A DNA stretch of 64,000 bases, from the NCBI RefSeq assembly GCF_009665255.1, contig NZ_CP035686.1, forward strand, positions 1,488,001-1,552,000, written 5' to 3'. The first letter of the stretch is position 1. The number at the start of each line of letters is the position of its first letter. The DNA is from Vibrio metoecus. Its GTDB lineage: Bacteria > Pseudomonadota > Gammaproteobacteria > Enterobacterales > Vibrionaceae. The notes under the pieces are model-generated. The model made no database searches. It saw only the letters and a list, made by a program, of their open reading frames with translations, and was not told the origin of the DNA. Position numbers and translations under genes: made by a program. Below, one piece after another: positions 28,302 to 38,628 of the stretch.

Positions 28302-28898
28302 TCACAGCACATTTCCGATGCTGTTCACGCTCACGAAAAAAGGCTCATCACGATACAGCGTTAGCTCCGATATCGACTGATACGGAATACTTAAACGGCT
28401 ATACCAATCAGGGTTGCGCCAATCCACACCGAGTGTATGTGCTAGAATCAGCCGAATGGTTCCTGCATGACAGATCACGAGTGTGTCATCCTCGATCTGA
28501 GGTAGCCACTGATCCCATGCTTGAGTCACTCGTTGATAGACCGACGCTAATGACTCCGCTTGCGGCAAGATATTGTGGGCAGGATCTTTCCAAAAAGCAT
28601 CCAACAACGGCCATTCTTGCTCCAAGTCCGTGAAAGATTTCCCATCAAATAGTCCAAAATTCATCTCTTGTAGATTGGCGTCGTAATCCAAAATCACATC
28701 GGGGCGCGCATGTTGGATGCGTTGTGCCAAATCAGCGCAACGTCGTAAAGGTGAACTAATGACACGCGTGAAAGATCGGTCAAGTAGTCGACTCGCGATG
28801 GCTTGTTGCACATCAGCATCCACCGCAACATCCGTCATCCCGTTGAGTGCAGCTGGACCTTGTGTTTTACCGTGTCTCAGTAAGTAAATTCTGGCCAT
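28302..28898 (-). CDS. cobC: Alpha-ribazole phosphatase CobC (histidine phosphatase family)
   Basis: 198 residues. The phosphohistidine motif LLRHGKT is at the N-terminus, with SSPLRRC and a late VICHAGTIR. CobC removes phosphate from alpha-ribazole phosphate or from adenosylcobalamin 5'-phosphate. ATG 28898 puts the RHG motif near residue 7, as in the family. A GTG at 28913 would add five residues and overlap the cobU stop. Last gene of cobT-S-U-C. Confidence 0.82.
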   Translation of the reverse strand: MARIYLLRHGKTQGPAALNGMTDVAVDADVQQAIASRLLDRSFTRVISSPLRRCADLAQRIQHARPDVILDYDANLQEMNFGLFDGKSFTDLEQEWPLLDAFWKDPAHNILPQAESLASVYQRVTQAWDQWLPQIEDDTLVICHAGTIRLILAHTLGVDWRNPDWYSRLSIPYQSISELTLYRDEPFFVSVNSIGNVL

Positions 28899-28905
28899 GC
28901 GTACA

Positions 28906-29445
28906 TCACTCACCTTTCAAGCGTTGAGGTAATCCTGCAACCACAAAGGTGACAGAATCGGCTAAGGCCGCAATTTTTTGGTTCATCCAACCCGCATGAT
29001 CCACAAAAAATCGCGTCAGTTCCCCCATAGGTACCACCCCCATTCCCACTTCGTTACTCACTAAAAAAATCTGAGCTTGGGTCTGAGTTAACGCCACCAG
29101 TAACTGCTCAATGAATTGGTCAATCAAAGTCGAAGACAGGGATTGCTCATGCTCAAACAGCTGATTATTCAACCAGAGGGTCAGGCAGTCTACCAGCACC
29201 ACATCATGGCGCTGAAAACGAGACAAATAATCCGCCAACGCTAAGGGAACTTCATGTTCAATCCAGTCTGCCGTTCGCCTTGCTTGGTGATGTGCAATAC
29301 GCGCGCGCATTTCATCATCCAAAGCGGTGGCGGTAGCAACATAGTGCAATCTAGCCGTTTGAGAGTGCGCCGTTTGCCTCGCTAACTGTTCGGCATAACT
29401 CGATTTACCGCTACGAGCTCCACCCAAAATCAAATGTACGCTCAC
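28906..29445 (-). CDS. cobU: Adenosylcobinamide kinase/guanylyltransferase CobU
   Basis: 179 residues. P-loop GGARSGKSS (8-16), the HHQARR helix carrying the guanylylated histidine, VDCLTLWLNN, and SNEVGMGVVP. It phosphorylates cobinamide and adds GMP. GTG start at 29445 with GGAG 5 nt before it; 8 bp gap to cobS. Confidence 0.95.
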   Translation of the reverse strand: MSVHLILGGARSGKSSYAEQLARQTAHSQTARLHYVATATALDDEMRARIAHHQARRTADWIEHEVPLALADYLSRFQRHDVVLVDCLTLWLNNQLFEHEQSLSSTLIDQFIEQLLVALTQTQAQIFLVSNEVGMGVVPMGELTRFFVDHAGWMNQKIAALADSVTFVVAGLPQRLKGE

Positions 29446-29453
29446 CTCGCCTC

Positions 29454-30239
29454 CTAAATCATCAGCTCATGCTGTAAGAAGGCCAGTAAAATCAAATAGA
29501 TCATCAGCTCCATTAACTGCTGCGCTCCACCAAGGCAATCACCCGTGAAACCACCTAATCGCTTCATCAACCATTGACGAAAAACTTGCCGGAAAATCAA
29601 ACTGACCGCGATCATCACCCCAATCAATTGCCATGAAAAACATACCAACGTGGTCAATGCAGTCAGCCCCAAGATGGCTAAATCCGTTCCAGACTGTTGT
29701 TGCGCAAGCGGCTTGCTTTTGCTGCTGTCTGGATCTGAAACGTAAGGCGTATTGTGGATCAATGATGCCGCCACTGCACGACTCAAGGTATAAGCCAATA
29801 ACCAAACTGGCACCAGTGACGTAAGATCCGCCAGTTCGGTGAGTAGCAAATATTTCCCTAGCAGAGTCATCATCAAGGCACTAGCCCCATAGGTGCCGAT
29901 GCGGCTATCTTTCATGATCTCTAGACGGCGTTCAGCCGTCATGCCGCCACCTATGCCATCGGCCATATCCGCTAAGCCATCTTCGTGAAAGGCGCCCGTC
30001 AACAGCAAGCTGAGCACTATGGTCAAAAACACACTGATGTTGGTGGAAAAAAGTTGAGTGGCTAACGAGTACACCAACGCACAAATGGCCCCAAGCACTA
30101 AACCCACTAAAGCAAAATAACGCCCAGCCTGATTCATTCGCTCACTGCTATAAGGCAACTTTACCGGCACAGGAATGCGTGAGAAAAAACTCAATGCCAA
30201 CAGGAAAAGTTCGAGTTGATAACGTAAAATCGCAGCCAT
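29454..30239 (-). CDS. cobS: Adenosylcobinamide-GDP ribazoletransferase (cobalamin synthase) CobS
   Basis: 261 residues, several membrane helices, with FSRIPVP at the start, [15 protein letters not shown] (Mg/nucleotide-binding acid cluster), and [15 protein letters not shown] near the C-terminus. It joins alpha-ribazole to AdoCbi-GDP at the inner membrane. Its ATG overlaps the cobT stop (TAATG). Confidence 0.95.
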   Translation of the reverse strand: MAAILRYQLELFLLALSFFSRIPVPVKLPYSSERMNQAGRYFALVGLVLGAICALVYSLATQLFSTNISVFLTIVLSLLLTGAFHEDGLADMADGIGGGMTAERRLEIMKDSRIGTYGASALMMTLLGKYLLLTELADLTSLVPVWLLAYTLSRAVAASLIHNTPYVSDPDSSKSKPLAQQQSGTDLAILGLTALTTLVCFSWQLIGVMIAVSLIFRQVFRQWLMKRLGGFTGDCLGGAQQLMELMIYLILLAFLQHELMI

Positions 30240-31264
30240 TACACAGTGACTCCCGCATCGGCAAAACTCGCCATACGATTATAAAACTCCACTGACGCAC
30301 GTACGATTCCCAGTGCCAATACCGCTCCGGTTCCTTCGCCTAAGCGTAAGCCTAAATCGAGCAGCGGATCCGCCCCTAATATCTCTAATACTGCGCGATG
30401 CCCCACTTCTTGTGAACGGTGAGCAAACAACAAATAGTCACGCACATTAGGTTCGATTAAGGTCGCAATATAAGCCGCCACCGTCACAATGAAACCGTCA
30501 ACTAAAACGGGAGTTTGCTTTTCATACGCGCCAAGGAAAGCACCAACCATTTGCACAATTTCAAAGCCACCAACCTGCTTTAATGCCTCTTGTGGTGCTG
30601 CGCCTAAACAGCGTTCAACCCCTTGTGTGACCAACTCCATTTTGCGTTGGAACTGTTGATCACTAATCCCTGTACCACGACCAACACAAACTTCAATCGG
30701 CAGTCCTGACAGCGCGGCCAAAAGAGCGGCAGCACTACTGGTATTGCCAATGCCCATCTCACCAAACATCAGCAGATTACAGCCCGATGCCACTTCACGA
30801 TGAATCAGCACCTTGCCAAGTTCGATTCCCTGTTGCACTTGCTCCGCAGACATCGCAGCTTGTTCAGCAAAATTGTGTGTACCAGCACCAAGACGCTGCT
30901 CAATCAAACTGGGGTGAGCCGCTTGTGCACGCAAAATACCGCAATCCACCACACGCAGTGCCGCCTGTTCGGTGCGGCAGAAACAATTGATCGCAGCGCC
31001 ACCCGCAAGGAAATTTCTCACCATCTGTTCGGTGACGGCACTCGGAGCAATACTGACACCTTGTGCGGCAATACCGTGATCAGCGGCAAACACCAACGCG
31101 GTAGGCTGACGAATTTCAAGCTCAGTGACAGGATAAGGTTCGGATTGGCTTTGAATTAACGCCAAATGATGCGCAATGCGCTCAAGCTGCCCCAGAGCAC
31201 CAAGTGGTTTGGTTTTTTGATCTATTCGTTGTTGGATTTGAGCGCTAAAAGTGCGATCTAACAT
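30239..31264 (-). CDS. cobT: Nicotinate-nucleotide-dimethylbenzimidazole phosphoribosyltransferase CobT
   Basis: 341 residues. Signatures: [29 protein letters not shown] and the C-terminal catalytic LGEGTGA. It activates the lower ligand base as alpha-ribazole phosphate. I use ATG 31264 (AAGGA 8 nt upstream, homologous start). The open frame runs 86 codons further but that segment has no cobT homology. With cobS, cobU and cobC it completes nucleotide-loop assembly, so the cell can salvage cobinamide. No corrin-ring genes are here. Confidence 0.95.
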   Translation of the reverse strand: MLDRTFSAQIQQRIDQKTKPLGALGQLERIAHHLALIQSQSEPYPVTELEIRQPTALVFAADHGIAAQGVSIAPSAVTEQMVRNFLAGGAAINCFCRTEQAALRVVDCGILRAQAAHPSLIEQRLGAGTHNFAEQAAMSAEQVQQGIELGKVLIHREVASGCNLLMFGEMGIGNTSSAAALLAALSGLPIEVCVGRGTGISDQQFQRKMELVTQGVERCLGAAPQEALKQVGGFEIVQMVGAFLGAYEKQTPVLVDGFIVTVAAYIATLIEPNVRDYLLFAHRSQEVGHRAVLEILGADPLLDLGLRLGEGTGAVLALGIVRASVEFYNRMASFADAGVTV

Positions 31265-31520
31265 GCAGTCATCCTTACTTCTTATTAGGCATGGGGCGGA
31301 GTCGGCACAGTCTACTCGCTCTACGCAACAAAGCAAAAACCTTCGCACATTTTGCCTAGCGTGCCGCAAAGCAAAATTACTGACAATTTCCCTCATATAA
31401 TCGATTGATACGAAATGTTCTACACTCTTGGTATGGATAGTGCTTTCTTCTTTGATGCTTAAGTTTGATTTTCCTGTTTGAACGTTGTCTCCAGAGCGAG
31501 ACACAATAAGGAGCAGTACC
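31265..31520. promoter_or_regulatory. Divergent region cobT / small basic ORF
   Basis: Carries the cobT operon promoter on one strand and that of a small ORF on the other. I looked for a cobalamin riboswitch on the minus strand and did not find the B12 box (AGCCAGGAGACCTGCC-like) or the usual conserved core. No start site can be placed with confidence. Confidence 0.35.
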
Positions 31521-31607
31521 ATGATTACAAATCAAAGATCACCGAAATCAAAGCCCCACAAACCTGCCAGTAAGAAAGGCAAGCGCGTGCCATTTGCACT
31601 GACGTAA
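31521..31607 (+). CDS. Candidate very small basic protein, 28 residues
   Basis: ATG 31521 with a strong AAGGAG 8 nt upstream; the frame closes at TAA 31605-31607. Eight of 28 residues are K or R with prolines and serines between ([16 protein letters not shown]), ending in a short hydrophobic VPFALT. No signal peptide. It may be a ribosome- or RNA-associated micropeptide, a leader peptide, or a chance ORF. A perfect hairpin (31659-31687) lies 50 nt downstream. Confidence 0.4.
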   Translation: MITNQRSPKSKPHKPASKKGKRVPFALT

Positions 31608-31658
31608 TATTGCCTCGGCGTCAGAGCAGCTTGTTTATGATGAAATTGGAAAGGAAAA

Positions 31659-31687
31659 CATCAGGTCTGCCGAGAACAGACCTGATG
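31659..31687 (-). terminator. Terminator of msrB
   Basis: CATCAGGTCTG/CAGACCTGATG, 11-bp perfect stem, 7-nt loop, TTTTCC on the minus strand, starting 9 nt after the msrB stop. It may also end the small plus-strand ORF. Confidence 0.8.
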
Positions 31688-31695
31688 ACGACGAA

Positions 31696-32142
31696 TCAAG
31701 CACTCAGTTTACGGACTGCAATCGAATTGATGCAATAGCGTAACCCGCTCGGCGGTGGGCCATCAGGAAAAACGTGCCCTAAATGAGATGCACAAGTGTT
31801 ACAGCGCACTTCCACTCGGGCACGCGCTAAGCTGTGATCCATATGGTACGAGATTGCATTAGATTTCACAGGCTGTGAAAACGAAGGCCATCCAGTGCCT
31901 GAATCAAACTTCGTTGCGGAATCAAACAGCAGAGTTTGGCATCCAGCGCATTGGTATAAGCCGGGTTCAAACAACTCACACATCGCATTAGAAAATGCTC
32001 TTTCCGTTCCATGTTGACGCATCACATAATACTGCTGTTCATTAAGTATTTCACGCCACTCAGCATAGCTGCGGAACACCTCATGATCCGGTGCTAGATT
32101 ACCTTGATTTGCAAAATCCAACACTTGTTGCCAATTCAACAT
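31696..32142 (-). CDS. msrB: Peptide-methionine (R)-S-oxide reductase MsrB
   Basis: 148 residues from ATG 32142 (AGGAG 7 nt upstream; an upstream in-frame start lacks a site). Zinc ligands CAGC and CNTC, signature FDSGTGWPSF, HLGHVF, and catalytic Cys in LRYCINS. It repairs oxidised methionine in cytoplasmic proteins with thioredoxin. Divergent from tcyP, a cystine carrier, giving a sulfur/redox neighbourhood. Confidence 0.95.
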   Translation of the reverse strand: MLNWQQVLDFANQGNLAPDHEVFRSYAEWREILNEQQYYVMRQHGTERAFSNAMCELFEPGLYQCAGCQTLLFDSATKFDSGTGWPSFSQPVKSNAISYHMDHSLARARVEVRCNTCASHLGHVFPDGPPPSGLRYCINSIAVRKLSA

Positions 32143-32292
32143 AATTATCTCCTCTTGCTTTACCAAACAGCAGACCGTGGATTTACTCTTCTTATTTCAT
32201 TTCTTTTATTAGAGATTAATGCCAGAAAAAAGGGCTCTCTTTGTTTAAAGTTTCCACAAACTGATTTTAGATTAACCAACTTCCTGTTTTTG

Positions 32293-32353
32293 ATAACTAT
32301 TAGTTATAAAACATGTATTTTTCTGAGTTTATTTTCGTGATAGCGATCGCTAT
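32293..32353. promoter_or_regulatory. Two palindromes between msrB and tcyP
   Basis: ATAACTA-T-TAGTTAT (32293-32307) and the exact palindrome ATAGCGATCGCTAT (32340-32353) lie 32 bp apart in the 313-bp divergent region. Both look like dimeric regulator sites. A third, weaker one (CACTTT-A-AAAGTG, 32402-32414) is in the tcyP leader. No other gene is visible in 32143-32455. Confidence 0.5.
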
Positions 32354-32455
32354 ATTCCCAGAAAATCATTCTCATTTGATGTTCTAACACGTTACCTCTG
32401 CCACTTTAAAAGTGCCGTCACGGTTAGATTTCAAACCCCTTTTAAGGATTTCATT

Positions 32456-33829
32456 ATGTCAGTGGTTACCATCGCAGCACTTGTGATTTTCGCGGGCTTA
32501 TTGTTGTATATCTTCGGACTACAGAAAAAAGCATCCACCCTTTCTCGTCAGGTTTTGTTTGGTTTAGTACTTGGTAGTGCATTTGGTTTAGCGCTGCAAG
32601 TCGTGCTCGGTGAAAAACATCCTGCAATTCAAGAAACCCTTTCTTGGGTCGGTATTGTTGGTAACGGCTATGTCGGTTTGCTGAAAATGGTCATCATGCC
32701 ATTGGTGCTGGTTTCGATGATTTCAGCCGTCGTACGACTGGATAAAAACGGCTCACTCGGCAAAATTTCTGGCCTAACGATTGGTATTTTGCTCTTCACT
32801 ACCGCGATTTCAGCGCTGATCGGTATTCTCATCACTCAAGCATTTGGTCTGACGGCTGAAGGTTTGGTTGAAGGCGCACGCGAAACCGCACGTATTGCCG
32901 TATTGCAAAGCCGTGCTTCAAGCGTTGCGGATCTCACCATCCCACAACTGTTAGTCAGCTTTATTCCAACCAACCCGTTTGCGGATTTAACCGGTGCGCG
33001 TTCGACTTCAATCATCGCGGTAGTGATTTTCGGCGTACTTACTGGTATTGCCGCACGCAAAGTGATGGCTGATAAGAAAGAGCTCGAAACACCAATTCGC
33101 ACTTTTGTTGAAGCCGCACAAGCCATTGTGATGCGCCTTGTCAAAATGATCATGGCACTGACGCCTTATGGTATCGCCGCGCTGATGGCGAAAGTCGTCG
33201 CGACATCCAGTGCTACCGACATTCTGAGCTTACTGGGCTTTATTGTTGCATCCTACGTTGCGATTGCACTGATGTTTGTAGTCCATGGCCTGCTCGTGGC
33301 TATGGTGGGTGTGAACCCAACCACATACTTTAAAAACATCTGGCCGGTACTGACCTTTGCCTTTACGTCACGCAGTTCGGCAGCCACCATTCCACTGAAT
33401 GTGGAAGCACAGATCACCAAACTGAATGTGCCACCTGCGATTGCGAACCTATCAGCATCATTCGGTGCCACCATTGGCCAAAACGGCTGTGCAGGCATTT
33501 ATCCAGCGATGTTGGCAGTGATGGTTGCTCCAACAGTGGGCATTAATCCTCTGGATATCCACTTTATCGTGTCCTTGATCGCGATGATCACCATCAGTTC
33601 GTTTGGTATCGCGGGTGTGGGCGGTGGTGCAACCTTCGCAGCGCTGATTGTGCTGCCTGCTATGGGTTTACCAGTGACCATTGTTGCTCTGCTCATTTCT
33701 ATCGAACCTTTGATTGATATGGCACGTACGGCTCTTAACGTATCGGGGTCGATGACAGCTGGCACAGTGACAAGCCGCCTGCTCAAACAGACCACCGAAG
33801 AATCCGAACCACAAACTCAGCAAGCATAA
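32456..33829 (+). CDS. tcyP: L-cystine:cation symporter TcyP (YdjN)
   Basis: 457 residues, dicarboxylate/amino acid:cation symporter family with about eight membrane helices and re-entrant loops. Near-identical stretches to E. coli TcyP include [47 protein letters not shown] and [11 protein letters not shown]. It takes up L-cystine at the inner membrane. Divergent from msrB. Confidence 0.92.
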   Translation: MSVVTIAALVIFAGLLLYIFGLQKKASTLSRQVLFGLVLGSAFGLALQVVLGEKHPAIQETLSWVGIVGNGYVGLLKMVIMPLVLVSMISAVVRLDKNGSLGKISGLTIGILLFTTAISALIGILITQAFGLTAEGLVEGARETARIAVLQSRASSVADLTIPQLLVSFIPTNPFADLTGARSTSIIAVVIFGVLTGIAARKVMADKKELETPIRTFVEAAQAIVMRLVKMIMALTPYGIAALMAKVVATSSATDILSLLGFIVASYVAIALMFVVHGLLVAMVGVNPTTYFKNIWPVLTFAFTSRSSAATIPLNVEAQITKLNVPPAIANLSASFGATIGQNGCAGIYPAMLAVMVAPTVGINPLDIHFIVSLIAMITISSFGIAGVGGGATFAALIVLPAMGLPVTIVALLISIEPLIDMARTALNVSGSMTAGTVTSRLLKQTTEESEPQTQQA

Positions 33830-33844
33830 CCTTGCGATCTTTTC

Positions 33845-33873
33845 AAAGCCGATGCCCTGCATCGGCTTTTTTG
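33845..33873 (+). terminator. Terminator of tcyP
   Basis: AAAGCCGATGC/GCATCGGCTTT, CCT loop, then TTTG. Confidence 0.9.
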
Positions 33874-33976
33874 TTGAAACGCTGAACAAATAACAAGATA
33901 GCGCAAGAGCAGCAATTGCTATGTCAAGGTCAGGATGGTCTAATAACGGCAACTCTCAGCGATTTGGTAAGGCCAC

Positions 33977-35401
33977 ATGCAGCAAGAACACCAGCCCACT
34001 TTTTTCTTTTTTGACTACGAGACTTGGGGAGTCAATCCCGCCAAGGATCGTCCAAGTCAGTTTGCGGGTGTTCGTACCGATATGGATTTCAACATTATTG
34101 GTGAGCCTCTGGTCATTTACTGCCAATTGCCCAATGATTATTTACCTGCACCTGAAGCGGCACTGATTACCGGCATTACTCCACAAAAGGCGAATAGCCA
34201 CGGCTTGTCAGAGCCAGAATTCATCGCCCGAATCCACGCAGAGCTTTCCACGCCGAATACCACCAGCCTAGGCTACAACAGCATTCGTTTTGATGATGAA
34301 GTGACGCGCTACACCTGTTATCGCAACTTTATCGACCCGTATGCATGGAGCTGGCAACACGGTAATTCACGCTGGGATCTACTGGATGTGATCCGCGCTT
34401 GTCATGCTCTGCGCCCTGAAGGCATGGAATGGCCAGAAAATGAAGATGGCTTTACCAGCTTCAAACTAGAACACCTTTCTGTTGCCAACGGCATTGAACA
34501 CAGCAACGCACACGATGCCATGGCCGATGTGATTGCCACGATTGAATTGGCGAAAAAGCTCAAAGCCGCGCAGCCTAAGTTATTCGACTATTTTTTTAAC
34601 ATGCGCCACAAACGCAAGCTGACTGAGCTGATTGATATCGTTAACCAAACCCCGCTGATGCATGTTTCCGGCATGCTTGGCCGTGAACGTCAGTACACCA
34701 GTTGGATTGTGCCGATTGCTTGGCATCCGACCAACCAAAATGCGGTGATTGTGGTGGATTTGGGTAAAGACCCTCAGCCACTACTGGATCTGGATGCAGA
34801 AGCGTTGCAAGCGCGCCTCTATACACGCTATGAAGACTTAGCGCCCGATGAACTGCCGATTCCTGTGAAGTTAGTACATCTCAACAAATGCCCAATTCTG
34901 GCTCCGGCCAAAACCTTAACCGCAGAGAATGCCGAAAAGATTGGTATTGATCGCGAGCAGTGTCTTGCGCATTTGAATGTGATTCGCCAACATCCAGAAA
35001 TTCGTGAAAAGCTTGTCTCAGTGTTCAGTCAAGAACGTGAGTTTGCCAAGGAAAACAATGTAGATAGCCAATTGTATGATGGTTTTTTCTCTCCTGCCGA
35101 TCGCGCAGCGATGGATATCATTCGAACCACTGCTCCGGAAAACCTCGGAAACCTTGACATAAAAGTGGCAGATAAACGGATTGAACCACTTCTTTTTCGT
35201 TACCGCGCACGCCATTATCCACATACCTTAACCGATGCCGAACAACGGCGTTGGGCAGCGCATTGTCGTGACTATTTCGAGCGCAATCTAGAAAGTTATA
35301 TGTTGAATTTGGAAAATCTGGTGCATGAACATCAAGCTGATCCAAAGAAAATGGCGATTTTAAAATCCGTCTACCATTACGTAGAAAAACTCGCTTGCTA
35401 A
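33977..35401 (+). CDS. sbcB: Exodeoxyribonuclease I
   Basis: 474 residues. DEDDh 3'-5' exonuclease: FDYETWG (motif I), [14 protein letters not shown] (motif II), and HDAMADV (motif III His/Asp) followed by SH3-like and helical ExoI domains. It degrades single-stranded DNA 3' to 5' in repair and recombination and binds SSB. Tandem with, but probably transcribed apart from, yohJK. Confidence 0.97.
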   Translation: MQQEHQPTFFFFDYETWGVNPAKDRPSQFAGVRTDMDFNIIGEPLVIYCQLPNDYLPAPEAALITGITPQKANSHGLSEPEFIARIHAELSTPNTTSLGYNSIRFDDEVTRYTCYRNFIDPYAWSWQHGNSRWDLLDVIRACHALRPEGMEWPENEDGFTSFKLEHLSVANGIEHSNAHDAMADVIATIELAKKLKAAQPKLFDYFFNMRHKRKLTELIDIVNQTPLMHVSGMLGRERQYTSWIVPIAWHPTNQNAVIVVDLGKDPQPLLDLDAEALQARLYTRYEDLAPDELPIPVKLVHLNKCPILAPAKTLTAENAEKIGIDREQCLAHLNVIRQHPEIREKLVSVFSQEREFAKENNVDSQLYDGFFSPADRAAMDIIRTTAPENLGNLDIKVADKRIEPLLFRYRARHYPHTLTDAEQRRWAAHCRDYFERNLESYMLNLENLVHEHQADPKKMAILKSVYHYVEKLAC

Positions 35402-35432
35402 CATCGTTTATTTTTACTTGCTGATTTTATTG

Positions 35433-35807
35433 ATGATAAAAAAAATAGCTCAATATTGTGTCTCCATGGGACTGATTTTTCTCTGTCTTTTGGCGGGCAT
35501 TAATTTACAAGCATGGTTAGGCATTGCCATTCCCGGCAGCATTATTGGTTTACTGATTTTGTTTGGCTTACTGGCTAGCGGTTTAGTGCCTGTCGAATGG
35601 GTCAAGCCTAGCTCCACCCTCTTTATCCGCTACATGATTTTACTGTTCGTCCCGATCAGTGTCGGCTTAATGGTGCACTTCGATACGCTACTGGCTAACA
35701 TCGCACCGATTTTAGCCAGTGCTATCGGCGGTACTTTAGTGGTCATGGTCACACTGGGTCTGCTACTGGATCGTATGCTCAAGAAGGGGAAGAAGTCATG
35801 TGGCTGA
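35433..35807 (+). CDS. yohJ: LrgA/CidA family membrane protein YohJ
   Basis: 124 residues, four membrane helices, with [15 protein letters not shown] and [15 protein letters not shown] as family signatures. LrgA/CidA proteins are holin-like; in Gram-negatives YohJK is linked to small-metabolite transport rather than lysis. ATG 35433 is preferred to TTG 35418; neither has a good Shine-Dalgarno. The 3' end overlaps yohK by 10 nt. Confidence 0.85.
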   Translation: MIKKIAQYCVSMGLIFLCLLAGINLQAWLGIAIPGSIIGLLILFGLLASGLVPVEWVKPSSTLFIRYMILLFVPISVGLMVHFDTLLANIAPILASAIGGTLVVMVTLGLLLDRMLKKGKKSCG

Positions 35808-36475
35808 TCATCACTCTTCTGGTGTTTTTCGCCGCGCGTTGGCTTGCACAAAAATGCAAAACACCGTTAGCCAACCCATTGTTAATCAGCATTGGCATCC
35901 TGATCCCGTTGCTGACCTATCTGAAAGTGCCTTTTGAAACCTACTATGCCGATAATCAATGGCTAAGTTACTTGCTGCAACCTGCCGTGGTTGCTCTGGC
36001 TTACCCGCTCTATGAACAGTTACCGCAAATTCGTGCCAACTGGCGCCTTATCGCTTTAGCGTGTGGCGTGGGCAGTGTGATGTCGATGATCACAGCCAGC
36101 TTGATTGCAGTGGCCACAGGGGCGGATATTCCCTTAATCGCCGCTTTGATGGGCAAATCCGTGACGACCCCAATTGCTATGGAAGTCGCGAGTCAGTTAG
36201 GTGGAGAACCCGCTATCGCGGCTATTTTGGTGCTGTTAGTTGGGCTTTTTGGGGCAATACTCGCCTACCCCATCTACAAACTGCTGAATATCACCCACCC
36301 AATTGCGCGTGGCTTAACCATGGGAACCGTCTCTCACGCACTCGGTACCGCAACCTGTGCCGAAAAAGATCCGCGTGATGCCGCCTTTAGCTCACTTGCA
36401 CTGGTAGTGTGCGGGGTTATTACTTCTGTTTTAGCGCCAACTCTATTTGCCTTTGCCCTCTGGCTACACGGGTAG
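35798..36475 (+). CDS. yohK: LrgB family membrane protein YohK
   Basis: 225 residues, about six membrane helices, with [33 protein letters not shown] and [16 protein letters not shown], all typical LrgB. Partner of YohJ. The order yohJ-yohK-cdd is the same as in E. coli, where 2,3-dihydroxypropane sulfonate-unrelated nucleoside links are suspected but unproven. Confidence 0.9.
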   Translation: MWLIITLLVFFAARWLAQKCKTPLANPLLISIGILIPLLTYLKVPFETYYADNQWLSYLLQPAVVALAYPLYEQLPQIRANWRLIALACGVGSVMSMITASLIAVATGADIPLIAALMGKSVTTPIAMEVASQLGGEPAIAAILVLLVGLFGAILAYPIYKLLNITHPIARGLTMGTVSHALGTATCAEKDPRDAAFSSLALVVCGVITSVLAPTLFAFALWLHG

Positions 36476-36480
36476 CCTTC

Positions 36481-36533
36481 GAGTGATGTCACATGAGATA
36501 CGTTTGCAATCGATATCATGTGTGACGTCACTC
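36481..36533. repeat. Inverted repeat between yohK and cdd
   Basis: GAGTGATGTCAC (36481-36492) pairs with GTGACGTCACTC (36522-36533), one G-U wobble. The inner right arm contains TGACGTCA. No T-run follows, so it could be a weak terminator of yohJK or a regulator site. Confidence 0.45.
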
Positions 36534-36569
36534 TAATAATGAAACATAATATTTATTTGCATTATTTAA

Positions 36570-36585
36570 TGTGATTAATATCACC
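36570..36585 (+). promoter_or_regulatory. CRP site upstream of cdd
   Basis: TGTGA-TTAATA-TCACC matches TGTGA-N6-TCACA at nine of ten positions, 56 bp before the cdd ATG. E. coli cdd is CRP/CytR-controlled. TTTGCATTA at 36557-36565 could be part of a CytR half-site. Confidence 0.7.
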
Positions 36586-36640
36586 ATATTAAATCTCTTA
36601 TTCCCTAAAATAGGATTCCATACCACGAAAAGGAATCACT

Positions 36641-37528
36641 ATGAGAAACCGTGTTGAACAAGCATTACAACAAATGCCCGCCTCTTTTGCCCCATTCTTA
36701 CGCGAATTAGTGCTAGCCAAGGATTTCGATGCTACTTTCTCTGCCGAGCAATACCAGCAATTATTGACCCTTTCCGGACTTGACGATGCCGATCTGCGCG
36801 TTGCACTCCTGCCGATTGCCGCCGCTTACTCTTTTGCCCCAATCTCCGAATTTTATGTCGGAGCTATTGTGCGAGGCCTAACTGGTCGCCTTTACCTAGG
36901 TGCAAATATGGAATTTACTGGCGCACAATTAGGTCAAACCGTTCATGCAGAACAGTGCGCCATCAGCCACGCTTGGATGAAAGGTGAGAAAGGCGTTGCA
37001 GACATTACCATTAACTTCAGCCCTTGCGGACACTGTCGCCAGTTTATGAATGAACTGACTACTGCCTCTTCACTGAAGATCCAGCTTCCAAAACGTGCAG
37101 CAAAAAGTTTGCAAGAGTATCTACCCGAATCGTTTGGCCCTGCCGATCTCGGTATCGATTCAGGCCTGATGAGCCCAGTCAATCATGGTAAAACCACTAA
37201 TGATGATGAAGAGTTGATCCAGCAAGCCCTGCGTGCAATGAACATTAGCCACTCGCCTTATACCCAAAACTTCAGTGGTGTCGCACTGAAAATGCACAGT
37301 GGTGCGATTTACCTTGGCGCGTATGCCGAAAATGCAGCATTTAACCCAAGTTTGCCACCGCTACAAGTTGCCTTAGCACAAGCGATGATGATGGGTGAAT
37401 CATTCGAAGAAATCGAAGCCGCCGCGCTGGTAGAAAGTACAACAGGTAAAATCAGTCATCTTGCCGATACACAGGCTACACTGGAAGTGATTAATCCTGA
37501 TATCCCGCTCTCCTATCTATCACTGTAA
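36641..37528 (+). CDS. cdd: Cytidine deaminase
   Basis: 295 residues, the large dimeric form: a catalytic N-half with Zn/Glu motif VHAEQCA and PCGHC, and a degenerate C-half. It deaminates cytidine and deoxycytidine to uridines for salvage. SD is AAAGGA before the ATG. CRP site upstream. Confidence 0.97.
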   Translation: MRNRVEQALQQMPASFAPFLRELVLAKDFDATFSAEQYQQLLTLSGLDDADLRVALLPIAAAYSFAPISEFYVGAIVRGLTGRLYLGANMEFTGAQLGQTVHAEQCAISHAWMKGEKGVADITINFSPCGHCRQFMNELTTASSLKIQLPKRAAKSLQEYLPESFGPADLGIDSGLMSPVNHGKTTNDDEELIQQALRAMNISHSPYTQNFSGVALKMHSGAIYLGAYAENAAFNPSLPPLQVALAQAMMMGESFEEIEAAALVESTTGKISHLADTQATLEVINPDIPLSYLSL

Positions 37529-37532
37529 ACCG

Positions 37533-37563
37533 AATGAAGAGGCCGCTGGCCTCTTCATTTTTT
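37533..37563 (+). terminator. Terminator of cdd
   Basis: AATGAAGAGGCC/GGCCTCTTCATT, GCT loop, then TTTTTT. Confidence 0.92.
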
Positions 37564-37686
37564 TGCACCAACACTTTTGCTAAACCTCTTGCTAAAGATG
37601 TCACGCGCACACTTTTCCATCACCTACCATGACGTTCTGAATAAAGCCTGATAACTTGCGCTTTTTACACGTATCTCTCGCAAGCT

Positions 37687-38562
37687 ATGTTTGAACAAAT
37701 CATTGCCATTCTCTTTCCTGTGATGAGCTTAGTCTTGATTGGCTATTTGATTGGTCTCTGGCTCAAACCCGATTTTCGCCCGATCAATCGCATCAATATG
37801 GAGGCCTTTGTGCCTGCGTTGGTGTTTTCTTCACTGGTCAACATGCCACTGGATACGCAGCAAACACCTCTGTTGCTTGCCGCTCTTGTCGCGGTATTGC
37901 TGCCCGGTATTTTAATGCTCCTGATATGTCGTTTGGGTCGCTGGTCATTTAAAACATGGGCTCCACTGCACATGTTTCGCAACAGCGGTAATTTAGCGAT
38001 CCCCCTGTTTACTTATGCGTTTGGCGAAACCGCGCTCCCCTCTGCCGTGTTGCTGTTTGTGGTTTCTATGTGTCTGCACATTAGCTTAGGGGTGGCCATG
38101 CTGAGCAAAGGTAGCGTGTTGAAAACCGTGCTCACCGCTCCGGTCTTTTTAGCATCCTCACTGGCTTTACTGCTCCATCTCAGCGGTATCTCCGTCTGGT
38201 CGCCACTGTATAACGCCACCGCTTTACTCGGGCAAGCCGCCGTCCCTGTAATGTTGCTTTCGCTCGGCTCACAAATGATCAATCTGCGCTTAGCCGGACT
38301 CAAAGTTGGCCTTGTTTCAACGGTACAATCTCTGCTTACCGGCGCTTGCGCGTTTGCGCTGATTTACTTTTTCATTCCACTGCCTCCCCTACAACTGCGA
38401 ATGATGGTGCTGTTTACCATGTTGCCACCTGCGGTGATGAACTACCTGTTTGCCGAACGCTACCACATTGAGCCCACGCAAGTTGCCGCTATGGTGCTGT
38501 TTGGTAATTTCTTCAGTTTATTTAGCCTGCCTATCTTGCTGTTTATCGCACTTTCACTCTAA
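37687..38562 (+). CDS. AEC-family (auxin efflux carrier-like) transporter
   Basis: 291 residues with about ten membrane helices in two inverted halves. MEAFVPALVFSSL and HMFRNSGNLAIPLF, and a NYLFAERYHIEP loop are as in bacterial AEC permeases. Substrates of related proteins include malonate, malate and other organic acids, but nothing here fixes it. Weak ribosome site; monocistronic. Confidence 0.85.
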   Translation: MFEQIIAILFPVMSLVLIGYLIGLWLKPDFRPINRINMEAFVPALVFSSLVNMPLDTQQTPLLLAALVAVLLPGILMLLICRLGRWSFKTWAPLHMFRNSGNLAIPLFTYAFGETALPSAVLLFVVSMCLHISLGVAMLSKGSVLKTVLTAPVFLASSLALLLHLSGISVWSPLYNATALLGQAAVPVMLLSLGSQMINLRLAGLKVGLVSTVQSLLTGACAFALIYFFIPLPPLQLRMMVLFTMLPPAVMNYLFAERYHIEPTQVAAMVLFGNFFSLFSLPILLFIALSL

Positions 38563-38628
38563 TTTTTTCGCCATAAAACTGTCATCAACTTGACGCCAAT
38601 AAGAGCTAATCTGAAGGGCTACAGCGGG

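Noticed and set aside
31265..31522. 86-codon upstream extension of cobT
   Set aside because: An ATG with a good ribosome site at 31264 matches the usual CobT start; the extra part has no family features.
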